The notes under the pieces are model-generated. The model did no database searches. It saw only the letters and a list, made by a program, of their open reading frames with translations, and was not told the origin of the DNA. A DNA stretch of 64,000 nucleotides. Origin: Apium graveolens. Lineage: Eukaryota; Streptophyta; Magnoliopsida; Apiales; Apiaceae. Location of the stretch: assembly GCF_009905375.1 (NCBI RefSeq), contig NC_133649.1:229256102-229320101 (forward strand), given 5' to 3'. Shown here in pieces: positions 45,861-57,575 of this stretch (positions are counted from its first letter, which is position 1; the number at the start of each line of letters is the position of its first letter). The translations under genes and the position numbers were made by a program.

Positions 45861-45961
45861 TCTCTGAATCAAGAAACGAACATGAAGAGAAAATCACAAA
45901 CTCTCACATATGATATGGAGAGAAAATTTTTTTGGAGTAATTAAGGTGTTAATAAATAAAA

Positions 45962-46429
45962 TTGTTCTTCATGGCTACATTAACAAGGTGTACTTGTAAA
46001 CTTAAAGAAATATCAGATACAGATCAATTTGAATCAAATGAAAAAGAAGTTAGGACATTGGAAGCCTTGAAGTTTCGCACTTTTATGAATAAGGTGTATG
46101 AAAGGGTAATGCAGCATCGAAACCTTATAACTATTGCCAAACTGGTTTGCATGATATGACTAGGCAATTTGATAGTATCCACACTAAACGGATGAAACTG
46201 GACTCTGATCTCAAGTAGGCAGCCTATTTCAGTTGTGTCGGAGACAAGTCAGTTAAATAACATGTCTTAAATAAGTATCAGGGATCCCAACAAGTGTAAG
46301 ACAAAAGGCAGGCTAAAAATAGCCAGAAAAGAAACGACCAAGAATGAGACTCAAGGGAAGCTGCCCACGTGCAAGAAATGTGACGAAACAAAACATGATG
46401 CACGAAACTGCCCCAATGAAGACCAGTAA
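45962..46429 (+). pseudogene. FAR1/FRS- or MULE-transposase-like remnant
   Basis: The 3' part (46274-46429) reads ISIRDPNKCKTKGRLKIARKE and ends with CKKCDETKHDARNC, a C-x2-C-x4-H-x4-C knuckle. An RDP..xxTKGR segment followed by such a knuckle is the usual C-terminus of FAR1-related proteins and Mutator-like transposases. The 5' part (45962-46159) starts MFFMATLTRCTCKLKE and has a charged helical stretch, but I cannot place it. A stop and a frame change separate the two. It is too short to act as a transcription factor or transposase and is read here as a remnant. Confidence 0.4.
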
Positions 46430-46579
46430 AATGAAAGATGTTTTTGGCCAGCGATAGAATTTTCTGTTATTACTTTAGTTTTGAGATGTTGATTTTCTGA
46501 TAATATAGTTTCTGGTTGGATTTATGTTTATGTTGATTTTCTGAACTTGGGTAATGGATTTCACAGGGTTCTAGATGGT

Positions 46580-46930
46580 TTAAATGTTGAACTGTAATAA
46601 AGTTGTGCTGTAATGGATTTTTGAGTTTAACTTTCTGAGCCTATGTACCTGTAATCTCATTGCTGGTTCAGTGACACCAGCTTCTAGGTCCAACTTGGAT
46701 GACAAGATACTCTCCCTTATCTGCTGCCAAACTAAAAGATCCTGTACCTTTAGAGTAGTTCCTATCAAGTGAAAATTTACCAGCTTTCACTAATCCTCTA
46801 CAGAATTCCATTAAAATATACTCCAAATCCAGAAGGGGAAATGCGTTTTCTTCCAAGGATTGCAATCACATATATGTTTGCCCCATTCATTATCGGATCG
46901 GCCTCACAGTCTCTGGACAGTTTTCAAATG
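46580..46930 (-). pseudogene. Fragment resembling MAG2-interacting protein 2 (Sec39/NBAS family)
   Basis: The minus-strand peptide LQSLEENAFPLLDLEYILMEF, followed by CRGLVKAGKFSLDRNYSKGTG and SLAADKGEYLVIQ, resembles a stretch I remember from plant MIP2, a large tethering protein in Golgi-to-ER transport. A TGATTGCA just before LQSLEE could be a decayed splice acceptor. Homology stops after about 60 residues, with a stop at 46668, and no further exon is evident. It is most likely a captured or leftover exon fragment. The assignment is from memory of the family. Confidence 0.4.
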
Positions 46931-47320
46931 TAAAATGCATCAGGCTACAAAGGGCCTTAAGCCAACACTTCAACTCTTCCCAGTTCCTAGTGACTTTTTC
47001 ACACAATGAACTAAAGATTTATCTTCCTAATATTTTTTTTTAACATTCTGAATCTGTGATATAAACTTTATCAGCGGAAATGCTATACTATTTGAATTTT
47101 ACAAGTAAGAGAATATGTTATCTACCTGCTTTTTATAACATTTTTGGCTATCAGAATCCAGAATATCAAACACATATAAACAAATGCTAATTTATGTATG
47201 TACAACTACTGAAAACAGGAATATACTTCTGCAAAAAAACATGAACAAATCAAACCCCTATGTCTTAAATTTCAAAAAATCTTGCATACATGCACTAATT
47301 TAAACAAATGGGAAAAATAT
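46931..47320. other. Spacer and likely 3' UTR of the receptor kinase
   Basis: About 390 bp of AT-rich DNA downstream of the kinase stop codon, on its minus-strand 3' side. No open frame or repeat of note is present. Confidence 0.5.
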
Positions 47321-49819
47321 TTAGGTGGTTGAACTAGCTGTTGTTGATCTGCTTTCCCAATTTGCAGTAACAGAATTTGGTGAAAGAATTTGGGAATCAT
47401 CCTTTAACGATAAAGAATCATCACCAAGAAGATCCACCTTAACATTACCGTAATATTTACTTTGAATTCCCAATAGAACTTCGTAGACTTTCTTCATAGT
47501 CGGCCTGAACTCCCTCCCATTTTGCAAGCATTGAAATGCTAGCTCTGCCACTAGTGTTATCATGTTTCGTATATCAGAATCCGCTTCAAATCCAAGATTC
47601 GGATCCACGAGTTCTTGCAATGCGCCATTTTGAATCTTGTTCATAGCCATGTTCGATAAATTGATCTCATGTCGATGCCTGCTGATATCTACTGCAGGCA
47701 TTGATGATATAAGCTCAATCAACACAACCCCGAAACTATAAACATCACTTTTATCCGTAAGCTGATAGCATTCGTGATACTCAGGGTCTACGTATCCAGG
47801 AGTGCCTTGTGGGGCTGTTGAAACATGTGTAGCATCTAGTGGGAACAAACGTGACAAGCCAAAATCAGCAACCTTAACAGAGAAACTGTTGTCCAGGAGA
47901 ATGTTGGTTGTCTTGACATCTCGATGAATGACATCTGAAGCATGAAGATATGACAACGCACTTGCGGTTTCAGTGGCAATTTTTATTCTTGTTTTCCAAG
48001 TAAGTTTTCCTGGCTTTGCGCGATTACCATAGAGATGATCAGCAATTGTGCCGTTAGGGACATACTCGTATACAAGTAGAAGCTGTCGACAGTGTTGTGA
48101 GGTACATCCATAAAGTGGTACAAGGTTTTTATGGCGCAAACGTGTTAGAATTTCTATCTCATTCATAAACTGCTCAACTCTTTTAAAGTTGTTTTCGTAT
48201 AATCGTTTTACTGCCACCACGCGGCCATCTTGAAGTTTACCTATATTCAAATGCATAAAACTTATTACCACATGATATATATTGTCCCCTAAACACTAAA
48301 TTCATAATCAAATTGTTTATTTTTTTAGTTTCTATCAGCAAGATTTTATACAGACCTTTGTACACAGACCCGAAACCTCCATCACCAACTTCTCTGCTGG
48401 AATCAAAGTTGTTTGTGGCTTTCTCCAAGTCAGCATAGCTGAAAATTGGTACTCCCATGCAAGTACCTCCTTTCTCAGAATCCGATATTGAGCCTTGGAA
48501 AGAAGAAATGTTTCGAGATATCAAAGACGAACCATACTCCACTTTTTTTCTTCGCATATAGAAACAGAAAGCCAATGCTGTTAACGCAACCCCTAATGCT
48601 AATGCACCTAAAGCTGAAAAGAGAAGAAAAACAACATTAGTATTATAGAGACATGTGACAGATATATGCACTAATTTGTAATGAAAATCATCAAATATGG
48701 ACAATGTAAATTACCTATACCAACCTTCACTCCAACTCGCATTTTGTGTTCTGCAAATAAATCAAACTTACAATTAGAACAAAGAACTATAAATGTCTTC
48801 TTGAGTATGTGCTATTATCCATCATTCTTAAAATAAATATATAAGACCGGATATTTCATGCATCACGCAGCTCTATTATTTGAATTACAGGTAAGTTTTC
48901 GTAAATTTTACTCTCCCTAGACCCTCCTTCCTAATGGGATATTATGGATATGTTTTCCTTGGTATCATACAGTATAAGTAATTGACATAGAAATATATGC
49001 ATCTAACGAATATCAGGATACGCAAAGAATCAGTAAAATGGTTTGTAAATCGCTCAGAGAGGAGTAGCTAAACTTACTGCATTTTCCAGAATGGGCTTGA
49101 CCATTGCAAATACAAATGAAATTATTATCTAGAGAACCACACCTTCCACCGCTTTTCTCACACTTGCTACAATCATCACCATTCCAATTCAACGCAAAAC
49201 CTTTTCTCAAGATTTCTGTATAACTCATATTCACTATGCTCATGTCAATAGCAGTAATAGGTAAAGTAACCGTAGCCTCACATTTATCTACTGAATATTC
49301 TTTTTGTAGAAATTCAGTATGGAACACAGCAAAAGAGTGATATGTACGATTGCTTGCACACTCCAGAATAATTCTCGCAGATTTATCCTCAAACGAACAA
49401 TTGTAAAAGAAATGAAGCTCCCCAAAATCTAGACCTTTCTCGAAAGGATTCCCAGAAATGCTAAAATTATGCAGAGGGGTTGGACATGAATTTTCATCAT
49501 AGTCGAAAACTTGAGAATTAGCAAGCAAGATTGAATTATCCGCGTAACTTATATTCTTGACGATATAATCATCATCAGAAATTTTTAGTATTGGATTATT
49601 GTGGTGACAAGTAATATTGAATTGTGGAGAACCACAGTGAGGTTCTTGTTGCTGAGGAATCCAGAAGGGATACCGAATATTGGGTCCATCTCCACAGCTT
49701 AAAGGCAAGCAGGGACTGAATTTGGGAGTAACAGATTGAGATGTGATACTGATGACCAAGGTGGTGAAGATGAGAATGGTGAGACAAATCTTGCACCTAG
49801 AGAGCCTTATGTTATCCAT
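47321..49819 (-). CDS. LRK10L-type receptor-like protein kinase
   Basis: Four coding exons on the minus strand: 49078-49819, 48715-48750, 48356-48613 and 47321-48240. All introns are phase 1 with GT-AG ends, giving 651 residues. I start at ATG 49819 because a clean signal peptide follows (CLTILIFTTLVISITSQS); the open frame reaches back to 49927. The ectodomain has a GUB_WAK galacturonan-binding-type domain (CGDGPNIRYPFWI) and a WAK-associated Cys-rich module (CSKCEKSGGRCG, FICIC). The 12-codon second exon and exon 3 hold the transmembrane helix (GALALGVALTALAFCFYM) and basic stop-transfer RRKK. The kinase is complete: GDGGFGSVYKG, VAVKRL, VIHRDVKTTNILLD, DFGLSR, GTPGYVDPEY. This is an active-type Ser/Thr kinase, and the product should sit in the plasma membrane and sense wall or apoplastic ligands. 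LRK10L relatives act in defence and ABA/drought responses. Two more ectodomain exons lie upstream. Confidence 0.93.
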
Positions 49820-49977
49820 TTGAGGTGAATGGGAAGATGAAAACAGAGGAAACAGGGGAGGAAAAGTATAATAATTATGTAAAACTTGCAACAATTGCAA
49901 GTAAGAATTGATGATCAAAGACTTCAAATGTTTTGAGTTGCAATGGTTTATTTGTTACCCTACATGCACCTAACAAA

Positions 49978-49987
49978 TAAATATATA
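49978..49987 (-). promoter_or_regulatory. Candidate TATA box of the LRK10L gene
   Basis: The minus strand reads TATATATTTA about 160 bases before ATG 49819, which leaves a leader of plausible length. It lies between this first exon and the upstream ectodomain exon, so it could be a promoter specific to this ectodomain. Confidence 0.4.
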
Positions 49988-51409
49988 ATGCACTGGAATG
50001 GGCTACAAACTAACAAGTTAAAACTGCATCTAAAGTCTAAAGGTTGCTGCCCCTGTATGTATGTGTGTACGTAGATGGAATTTATTTATAATGGAAGATT
50101 TGAAAACCGTGTCGTACATTTAAATTTAAGCAACAACAATAAATTATTATTGTCACAGGCCCTGCTCAGCTAATTCACTTACGTCTAGTTTTCTAATCCA
50201 GCTACTTTTGGAGAAAAATTGGATTTTAGTCGGTTCTAGCGTATTCAAAAAAATTATTTTTGTTCATGAGATTCATTAGCAATTTAATTGACAAATTATA
50301 AATGATTTCATTGTTACTAATGATAATAATAATCGAGGCAGATGAGATATTTAGGTGCACGTGCCTCCGTCAAGTTTTATAATAAAAAAAAAATATATAA
50401 GCAACTCACAACTTTCTCAATATTAAATAAAAAAGACACTTCATTTAATAAACTTCCTCTTTCAATTTTTATATATTCAACCTAGCCAAAACATATACAC
50501 AAGACAGAGCTTTTTAAATATCGTTCTAACACTAGTTAATACTCTCTTAAATAATATATTTTGATTTCGGCATAACTCATCGTTAGCACTAGATTGTGTT
50601 TACGGAGACATACTAACTTAATCATTTCATAATTGACGAAATCTGTGCGTTTAGAAAAGGTAGATTAGGATGTGTATACGTCCAAGGAACAGAAAACGAG
50701 TATTGATGTGCGTAATGCCTAAGGCCTAAGCCAATGAAAACCATCCTAAAAAGCGACAGATAACCTTTGTCATGTTGATATCACACACATGTAAGAGTAA
50801 GAGTGTATGCAAATATAAGGTAGATGGAAAGATTGAGTGGGGAAGCAAGTTGTATGATTGAGTGGAGGAGGTAAGACTATAGACTTTGGTAGAGTCAGGG
50901 GAGAGGTTGGTCTGAGTTGAACCCAAAGTATGTAAATAACAAGAAATGAATAACAAAAGTTTTGCTTTCCCATACGTTGAAAGCTATAGCTCTCTCAGTG
51001 CATTATTACAACTTGATTGTAACGTACTCAGGCCTTGAGGAAAAAACAACAATTTTCACACACCGTTTGTCCTTTAACTGGCTGGCCAAGTATTTTTAAA
51101 TAATACTACAACAGGGGTTGAGATTAAAAATATTAAATTATTATTTGTATAAGATTAAATTTCATAACATATGCAAAACACCTACTTATTTATAATTGAA
51201 TATGATAAGAGTGTATAACAAATAAATATATATGTAGTTAAAGTAAGTTGAACTCATATGAAATTAAAAAGTTGAATAAAATTTTGTATAATCTCATGTT
51301 TATAGGTAATTAAATTTAAGTTTAGAGCAAAATTAATTAAGACGAGTACAAAACTTGTTACTTTGCTACAATAATGTTTCATCAAAATATATTTTCTTTA
51401 TTAATATAG
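49988..51409. other. Intergenic DNA, no gene seen
   Basis: About 1.4 kb of AT-rich sequence between the first receptor exon and a hAT-type MITE. Short frames (for example 50726-50973 on the minus strand) have no kinase, TM or ectodomain motif. I found no kinase exon here that could serve the upstream ectodomain exon at 53635. Confidence 0.6.
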
Positions 51410-51417
51410 AGTATATA

Positions 51418-51987
51418 TAGGGTTGTAAATAAATTGAATCTAGCCGAACATAGCTTTGTCCATAACACGTAGATCGAAACATTTTTTCTTAACAAATCAA
51501 GTCAGGCTTTTTTATTGAACAAAAATTGTGTTTCAGCTCGAGTTTGTTAACAAATTGAGCAGGACTCGATCTTTTATCACTCAATCTTTTATCAAACAAA
51601 AACAAGACGAATCTAACTCGGGACTCGATCTTTTATCACTCAATCTTTTATCAAACAAAAACAAGACGAATCTAACTCGGGCCTTTGGACAAAAACTTTT
51701 GCTTTTAAGAAAAAGTTTGAAACCTACTCAGACCATCTTGTTATCAGTTTCGACACAATCGAAACTCAAATTTTAATTTATTACCTTAAATAATTTAAGT
51801 GAATCGTGAATTAGATATTTGAGTATAATTTTCAAATTTTAACGAGGCGAGTTTGAGCCAAACTAATTTAATACGATCTTAAGTTGTGCATGTTAAATTT
51901 CAGCTCAGCTCGATTTCTTAACCAAACAAGCTCTTATTAACCCGAACTCGAAATGCACACGAAAAACTCAGTTTGTTTATGACTCTG
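51418..51987. mobile_element. hAT-type MITE with internal 59-bp duplication
   Basis: Begins TAGGGTTGTAAATAAA and ends with a degenerate inverted copy (GTTTATGACTCTG). It is flanked by near-identical 8-mers, AGTATATA (51410-51417) and AGTATAGA (51988-51995). The inner sequence repeats AACTCGA and CAAGCTC themes common in small plant hAT derivatives. At 51562-51679 a 59-bp unit starting GGACTCGATCTTTTATC occurs twice in tandem with no obvious change. It has no coding capacity. Confidence 0.55.
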
Positions 51988-51995
51988 AGTATAGA

Positions 51996-53634
51996 TATCA
52001 TTTTGTATATAAAGAAAAAAATTATGGTTTTTCTTTTGCGTATTGAATCAAGATACAGTACTGAACTATAATCAAGATACAGTACTGAACTAATAACAAA
52101 AACGATATCATTAATACTGATAAATATATTTAATTTTTTATCTCAATTTTATTCACAATATACTTTTTTGACATTTAGCAAAAAAAGGAATACCATTTTG
52201 ATAAAGTTTGATTATTTATTTTTGTTTGATACCGATCATGGTTACTAGTAGAAGTTATGAGGCCTCTTATGGTGGCCCAACAGACCAAAGTGCATCTGCC
52301 TTTACAATTTTGTGAAAATGATCCATGTAGATCATATTTTTTAAAAATTATTTTTATATTTATTTATGTCATATATTTCGTGTCATGTATGCGATGAACA
52401 AACACTAAATCGACACTAAATTTTGATTGTCTACGTTTTTGTTCATGTGCTTTCGTGTCGTGAACCGAAAAACAAACACTAAATTTTTGTTCATTGTAAA
52501 TCATGTCGTGTTCGAAATTACTAAATCTAATAATGACCCTTACGATGCAATTAAGAGCCTGCCTGATTTTATTTTAAGTTAAAATTATCTTAAATGCTAG
52601 GATTTTATCTTTCTCGTCCCAGATTATAGATTTGACCCTCAATTACCGCAAAAATTTATTAAAACAAATATTCATTTATAGGCTTATAAGCCATATTTAT
52701 TTAAAAAAAAGAGTTGTAAAATATTTGTCTGGTGGATAAATTTTAGTGAAAATCGGATATTATTTATAAGGAGTCAAAAGCTCGGCCCGCCTTCAACCTA
52801 CACCGCAAGCCTTAAATGAGCCCCTTTTTTCCTTGAAAATCCGGTCCGGAGCAAAACTCGAAAAATCCATATTCAGCCCTTACAAAACCTTGATTTAGCC
52901 CCAATAAATGCAGAGGCTTTTCAAAAAAGCCGGATAAAAATTCAACTTTTTAATATAATATTTAATTATATATATGATATTTTTAATAAACTACTAATAT
53001 TTGAGAATGATTAAACACTTCGGTCTTCAAATACATAACTAGAGATTAAATAAAATAATAAAATAATATTATTTAAATATTAGTAGTTTATTAAAAATAT
53101 TATATATATATATATTTAAATAATAAAACTACTAATATTTTTAATTTAGGTTATTCGTCGAGAAAAATTAAATGTGCAATATTAAAAGATATTTGTTTTC
53201 GAAATCTAAACTATTATCTATAATATAATTGAAGATATTATTTCGTGATATCTAAACTACTCTTAGGTCGAGTAACAAAGTATGTAAATAAAATAAATCT
53301 CATCTCATATAAAGGCCCAATTTGATCTGATCTGTCAGCATAATTTTAATTGAAGCACATCCCGAAATGTCCGATTTTATAAAAGCCCGATTCTATCGAT
53401 TAAAAAAATTGGGTTTAAAAAATTGGGTTTTTTAAGATACGGATAAAATCCACCGAACATAACAAATTGTCTTCCATACCCCCCAAACAAATAAATCATT
53501 TTATGTTGGTTTTTACTGAATTGATCCGACCTAAGCGCAGATTCAACGTGGATGAGAGGCCTCACGTTTAGTCTAAAAATGCATTAGCTAGCTACTTTAG
53601 TGATGAACCTGGTACTAAAAGAAGATGAATATAC
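51996..53634. other. Intergenic DNA with small duplications and a fold-back
   Basis: About 1.6 kb without a gene. It has a tandem duplication of about 24 bp (ATCAAGATACAGTACTGAAC) near 52047-52093. It also has a region around 52370-52520 with repeated TTTCGTGTCGTG-like words, echoed at 63440-63540 and suggesting a shared old element. A fold-back at 52953-53120 is listed separately. Confidence 0.5.
52953..53120. repeat. AT-rich fold-back (inverted repeat)
   Basis: The left arm contains TTTTTAATAAACTACTAATA (about 52979-52998) and its inverted copy TATTAGTAGTTTATTAAAAA lies at about 53078-53097. The paired core is about 26 nt and extends loosely outward through TA-rich DNA. The spacer is about 70 bp. 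It could be a small MITE or a hairpin RNA source. Confidence 0.6.
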
Positions 53635-54442
53635 CTGGTTTTGGACATGGACGATCATAAGCCCCATTTTGACAGAGACATGTAAATTCCTTGACACCAA
53701 TTCCAGACCAACATACTCCACCCCAACTTTTACAAGCTTCGCAAGCTATGTCATTCATCTTATAATACACAACGAAGCTCGGACTTAATAATTCATGCAC
53801 TTTCTTCGTTAGATTCTTCTTAAAATCTTCAAGAACCGTTTTGTCGACCTGAACTTTGATTCTGAATTCGCACGATTTTAATGCTTCAAAATGATACACT
53901 GGAAATGAGTCATTCCCGAAAAAAACAACATTTCTTGTGCCTAAATCACTGGTCGTGCAAGTCAAGTTATAACGACTACTTGAATTCTCTGGTGCTATTT
54001 TTGCGTCAGCAGAACAGTTATAGAACATATAAAGATCTTCAGTTTGAGCTCCATAATCAAATATAGTATTGTTTAACGTTGAATTGAATTTCTTTGATGG
54101 ACAACTATCAACTTGTAAATCTTCCCGTCTCATGTTTATTCCATGACTAGTTTGATTGATGTCAATGACTTGGAACGGGTAATCTAAGCCTGTTTCTAGC
54201 ACAGGATATTTATCGTCTGTGCAGCTAAGTTTTAAGCCAGGAAGTCCGCAGTAATTAGGCCGCTCTCCTCCCCAAAAAGGGTAGCCAATTTCCCTTATTC
54301 TTTCACCGCAACTGAAATTTTTAGAGCATTTCGAGTAGTAACTTCTGAATTCATGAGCATGATGAGAAGGAAGTATGAACAGAAGATGGAATGAAATGAT
54401 TATGGAGTGTAAATGAAAAGATAAAGATTGGCGAGTAAACAT
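53635..54442 (-). CDS. LRK10L-type ectodomain exon B, no kinase of its own
   Basis: An open exon from ATG 54442 (MFTRQSLSFHLHSIIISFHLLFILPS, a signal peptide) to a GTATAT donor after 53635. An in-frame ATG at 54490 is an alternative start. It encodes a GUB_WAK-type domain (CGERIREIGYPFWGGERPNYCG) and a C-terminal WAK-associated module (CEACKSWGGVCW, FTCLCQNGAYDRPCPKPG), with about five N-glycosylation sequons. The exon ends in phase 1, as do exon C and the first exon of the complete receptor. No TM or kinase exon is recognisable in the 3.8 kb before that receptor. It may be a truncated paralogue, a secreted ectodomain, or an alternative first exon spliced to the kinase module at 48750. Without splicing, the frame would end at 53615 after IFIFF. 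Confidence 0.75.
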
Positions 54443-54490
54443 TTGTAATGGCTCATGAATGAGAAAAATAAAAGAATTCATGAATTTCAA

Positions 54491-56674
54491 GGAGTATGTA
54501 TGGTAGAGAGAAATTGTGAATTATTGAGATGAACAAGTGGAACAAATATTCAACGGAAGAAATAAATTCAATAAATTATTGAGGTGAACAAAAGCCATAG
54601 ACCAATTCTTGGTCAGTGGATATAGTGAACTTGTTCATAATGTTCCTCTGTATGCATCCAGGATCAGGAAAAATGTATAAATTTAAGTAGAAGGTCCTGG
54701 TCAGGCTGCGTGCAAGTTAGTTCCCTAAGATTGACTATTTGACCATTAGATTAGTAGAATGAAGGTTTAGAGTTTAGACACTTAAGCCGTGGGTATTCAC
54801 ATTCAAGTAAGCAGCCTTTCTGCATCAACTCTTTCAAGCAGGAAGATCTATTTACATTTTACCCGAGGATGTCCTACTTTTAAGCGGAATATAATTGTTA
54901 ATGCATGGTTTGATTGGTTCATCATTACATTTGCTGTAGAGGTTCCAGAGTAAGCTTGCATCCATCCAGTAAGCGAAAGCATGAACATTTCCAACAGCTT
55001 CCAGTTTTCACTGAGAACTGATTCCTAACAGCTTCCAGTCTTCCACACACACGCATATTATAGACAGAAAAAACTTATTAGAATTTAGTTGTACATTAGT
55101 ATTTTGTAATTACTGACGCATGAGGATGTATTGCAGTGAGAGCAATTTCAATGGAGGGGGGTGTCAATGTCATTTGACAAGAGGGGTGACACCCTATTTT
55201 ATGGATGTCAACTTCATTTGTGGTCCTAATGTGGTCCTAATGTTACATAAAATATAATTTCTTTAATATATTTCAATTAAACATTTGTTTTATTGAGTTA
55301 ATGAAATTGACATCTTGGGGTGCCAACCAACCATTAGAGTGTTTTTTGAAAAAAGGGTGCTAAATATAATATGGAAGAGAGAAAATTTAAAACATAATAT
55401 TTTTGCTTATGTGGCGAAATTTGCAGCCTTTAAGCCCAACCATTGAAGTTGCTCTAAAGAATTACCGATGCTTGAGATGTGATTGTCACCATAGTCAAAC
55501 GGAGATTGTTAAAACATGTACACCCAGATTACAGATTCAACTTACCATTGGAGAATTAATGTAATAAAAACTTTGATCAATATTGTTGAATGTCATAAAG
55601 CTGTCAAGATTTTGTACTTTTAGTTGAATGCCAGGCATTTCATTCAGCGGGGTTTTGCACTATAATTTCGATTTTTGACGACTTTTTCTGGCTTTCACAG
55701 AAGTTTAAAATATCAACATTAATCTTCGTGATCTTAATAGTCCTCAACATCTTCCGTAACTTTGCAAATAACAATTCACAAAATCTCATGGTCTTTTAAG
55801 AACAGGTCACACTCTCTGCGAGAATTACCAAATTAGGAAGACCCTATGAAATAAATAAACCGATTATATTTAGTTTTGATTAGTTGAATTTACCTGGGAA
55901 ACTATCTTGGGTCAATTTCTAAGAATCACGACGTAGTTAACAATAATCCAAGCTTAAACCCAAATTGTTTTTGTTCTACTCTATGGTTCGATTTGTCATC
56001 TCTGAACACCTCGAAAGCTGTATGAAGAACCAAATCTACGATTTGAGTCTTGCATTGCTGAAACCTTTGATTGTCAACTTTCAGGGGTTGATTATCCAAC
56101 ACACTCCATCAAACTAAAGGAGCAGGGTTTGAGTTGGAGGAGTATCACATCCTAGACTTCGAATCTCAGTGGAATCAATACATTACAGTATAGGACTACC
56201 AATCTATTATATAAAAGTAGTTCAGCTATGTTTCAAAGTTAAATCAATACGAGTCTTGTTCAGAAATACAAACCTAAAGCACGCTCACTCACATCCTCTG
56301 GCACATCATCACAGGCCATTCTTAGTGCTTGTGCGAACGACTTAGTATCTTTTACTCTTTTTTTCAGAAACTTAATATCGATTACTTAATTATTTCTAGG
56401 CTAGGTGCACTCAAATTTTAGAAAGTATTTTTATGTAATAGAAGCTCTACCTGTTTCAGCTATATCTCAAGTAATTCTTTATTCTCGGGTAAGGTTCCTT
56501 ATGTTAGACTACACTTTACTAATCTGCAAAATTGTTTAGCTTAAAGTTTTAGAGGCAGCATGTTCCTGGTATACCTAGACTATACTGAATAGAGATGTCA
56601 ATATTAACATAGTATTTTCTTACGATCCTATTTCTCAATGTATAAATATGTAGAAAAAGTTTTGAAGAACTAAC
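54491..56674. other. Intergenic or intronic DNA between ectodomain exons B and C
   Basis: A 2.2-kb stretch without a supported exon. It holds one MITE (55139-55455). I looked for kinase motifs (HRDVK, DFG, APE-like) on the minus strand and saw none. Confidence 0.55.
55139..55455. mobile_element. MITE of the GAGCAACTTCAATGG type (317 bp)
   Basis: The left end reads AGAGCAATTTCAATGGAGGG. The right end is an inverted copy reading CCAACCATTGAAGTTGCTCT, so about 18-20 bp pair with few mismatches. The element repeats GGTGTCAA/GGGTGTC and GACACC words inside. A convincing target duplication is not visible, so the superfamily is left open. It has no coding capacity. Confidence 0.65.
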
Positions 56675-57482
56675 CGCGTTTTGGACATGAAACTGGATAA
56701 GCTCCATCACGACAGAGGCACTGAAAACGTTTTGCATCAACATCAACAGATCCACAAAAGCCACTAGAATTGACACAAGCTGAGCAAGCTACTTCATCAA
56801 TTATATAATCAAGTGTAAACCCCTGCTTCAACACTTCCACTAGCGACATTGATTCATTATTTCTGTACTCCTCAAACGCCTTCCGGAGAACTGGAGCTAC
56901 TAGCTGAATCTTACATTGTTCAAAAACCTGTGACTGAGCTTCTGAAAATGACTCTGCTACATAATATCCTTTACTTGGAACCCCTTTTCTCAAGCAATTA
57001 AAATCATCCCAAATCAAGCTACCGGGCAAATTTACATCTAAACCATCCGGACAAGCATAATACACATAAATAAGTTCACTTTTCGGGTTGCTACCAAAGC
57101 GAGTTCTGTTCAAAAAAGTACTACCAAGCACAGGAGGACATATACTTGTATCATCTTCTAAAGCAGTACTTGTAATCCATATTTCATGATCAGATTCATT
57201 GATGTTAAGTACACGAAATGTGAAAGAATCAATAGTTATCGTCGAATAACCTTTTTCATTATCGCATGTCAGCTCGAAACCTTCAAGGCCACAATATGAT
57301 GGTCTATTGTTACCCCAGAAAGGGTAGCTCATTTCAACAAAATCTTGGCCACACTCAAACTTTGTTTCAAGGCACTTGGAGTGTTGTTCAAAATCTTTAG
57401 CATGACCCTTTTGTAATGCAGAAAAAGTAATAAGTGGGATCATGAAAATAAAGATTTTTGATGAAAAAAATGGAAGATTCAT
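56675..57482 (-). CDS. LRK10L-type ectodomain exon C, no kinase of its own
   Basis: An open exon from ATG 57482 (MNLPFFSSKIFIFMIPLITF, a signal peptide) to a GTTAGT donor after 56675. ATG 57524, 14 codons earlier, is an alternative. It contains a GUB_WAK-type domain (CGQDFVEMSYPFWGNNRPSYCG), a central variable part, and a WAK-associated module with the Cys pattern CSACVNSSGFCG and FQCLCRDGAYPVSCPKRG. It shares the SYPFW..NRPSYCG and CLC..GAY..PCP patterns with exon B but is clearly diverged, so the duplication is not recent. It also ends in phase 1, and no kinase exon follows before exon B. Its nature is the same open question as for exon B. Confidence 0.75.
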
Positions 57483-57575
57483 TTCAAGAACTAAAAGAAG
57501 GAAGATGAATGCACTATTTTGCAAAGTATGTTGCAGCAGCTGATTAGAAAAACTTTAGAAAGTGAAGTTATGCAC

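Noticed and set aside
50726..50973. Possible additional signal-peptide exon between receptor exons A and B
   Set aside because: It has hydrophobic stretches but no GUB_WAK Cys pattern (YPFW, CG..) and no donor in a useful frame.
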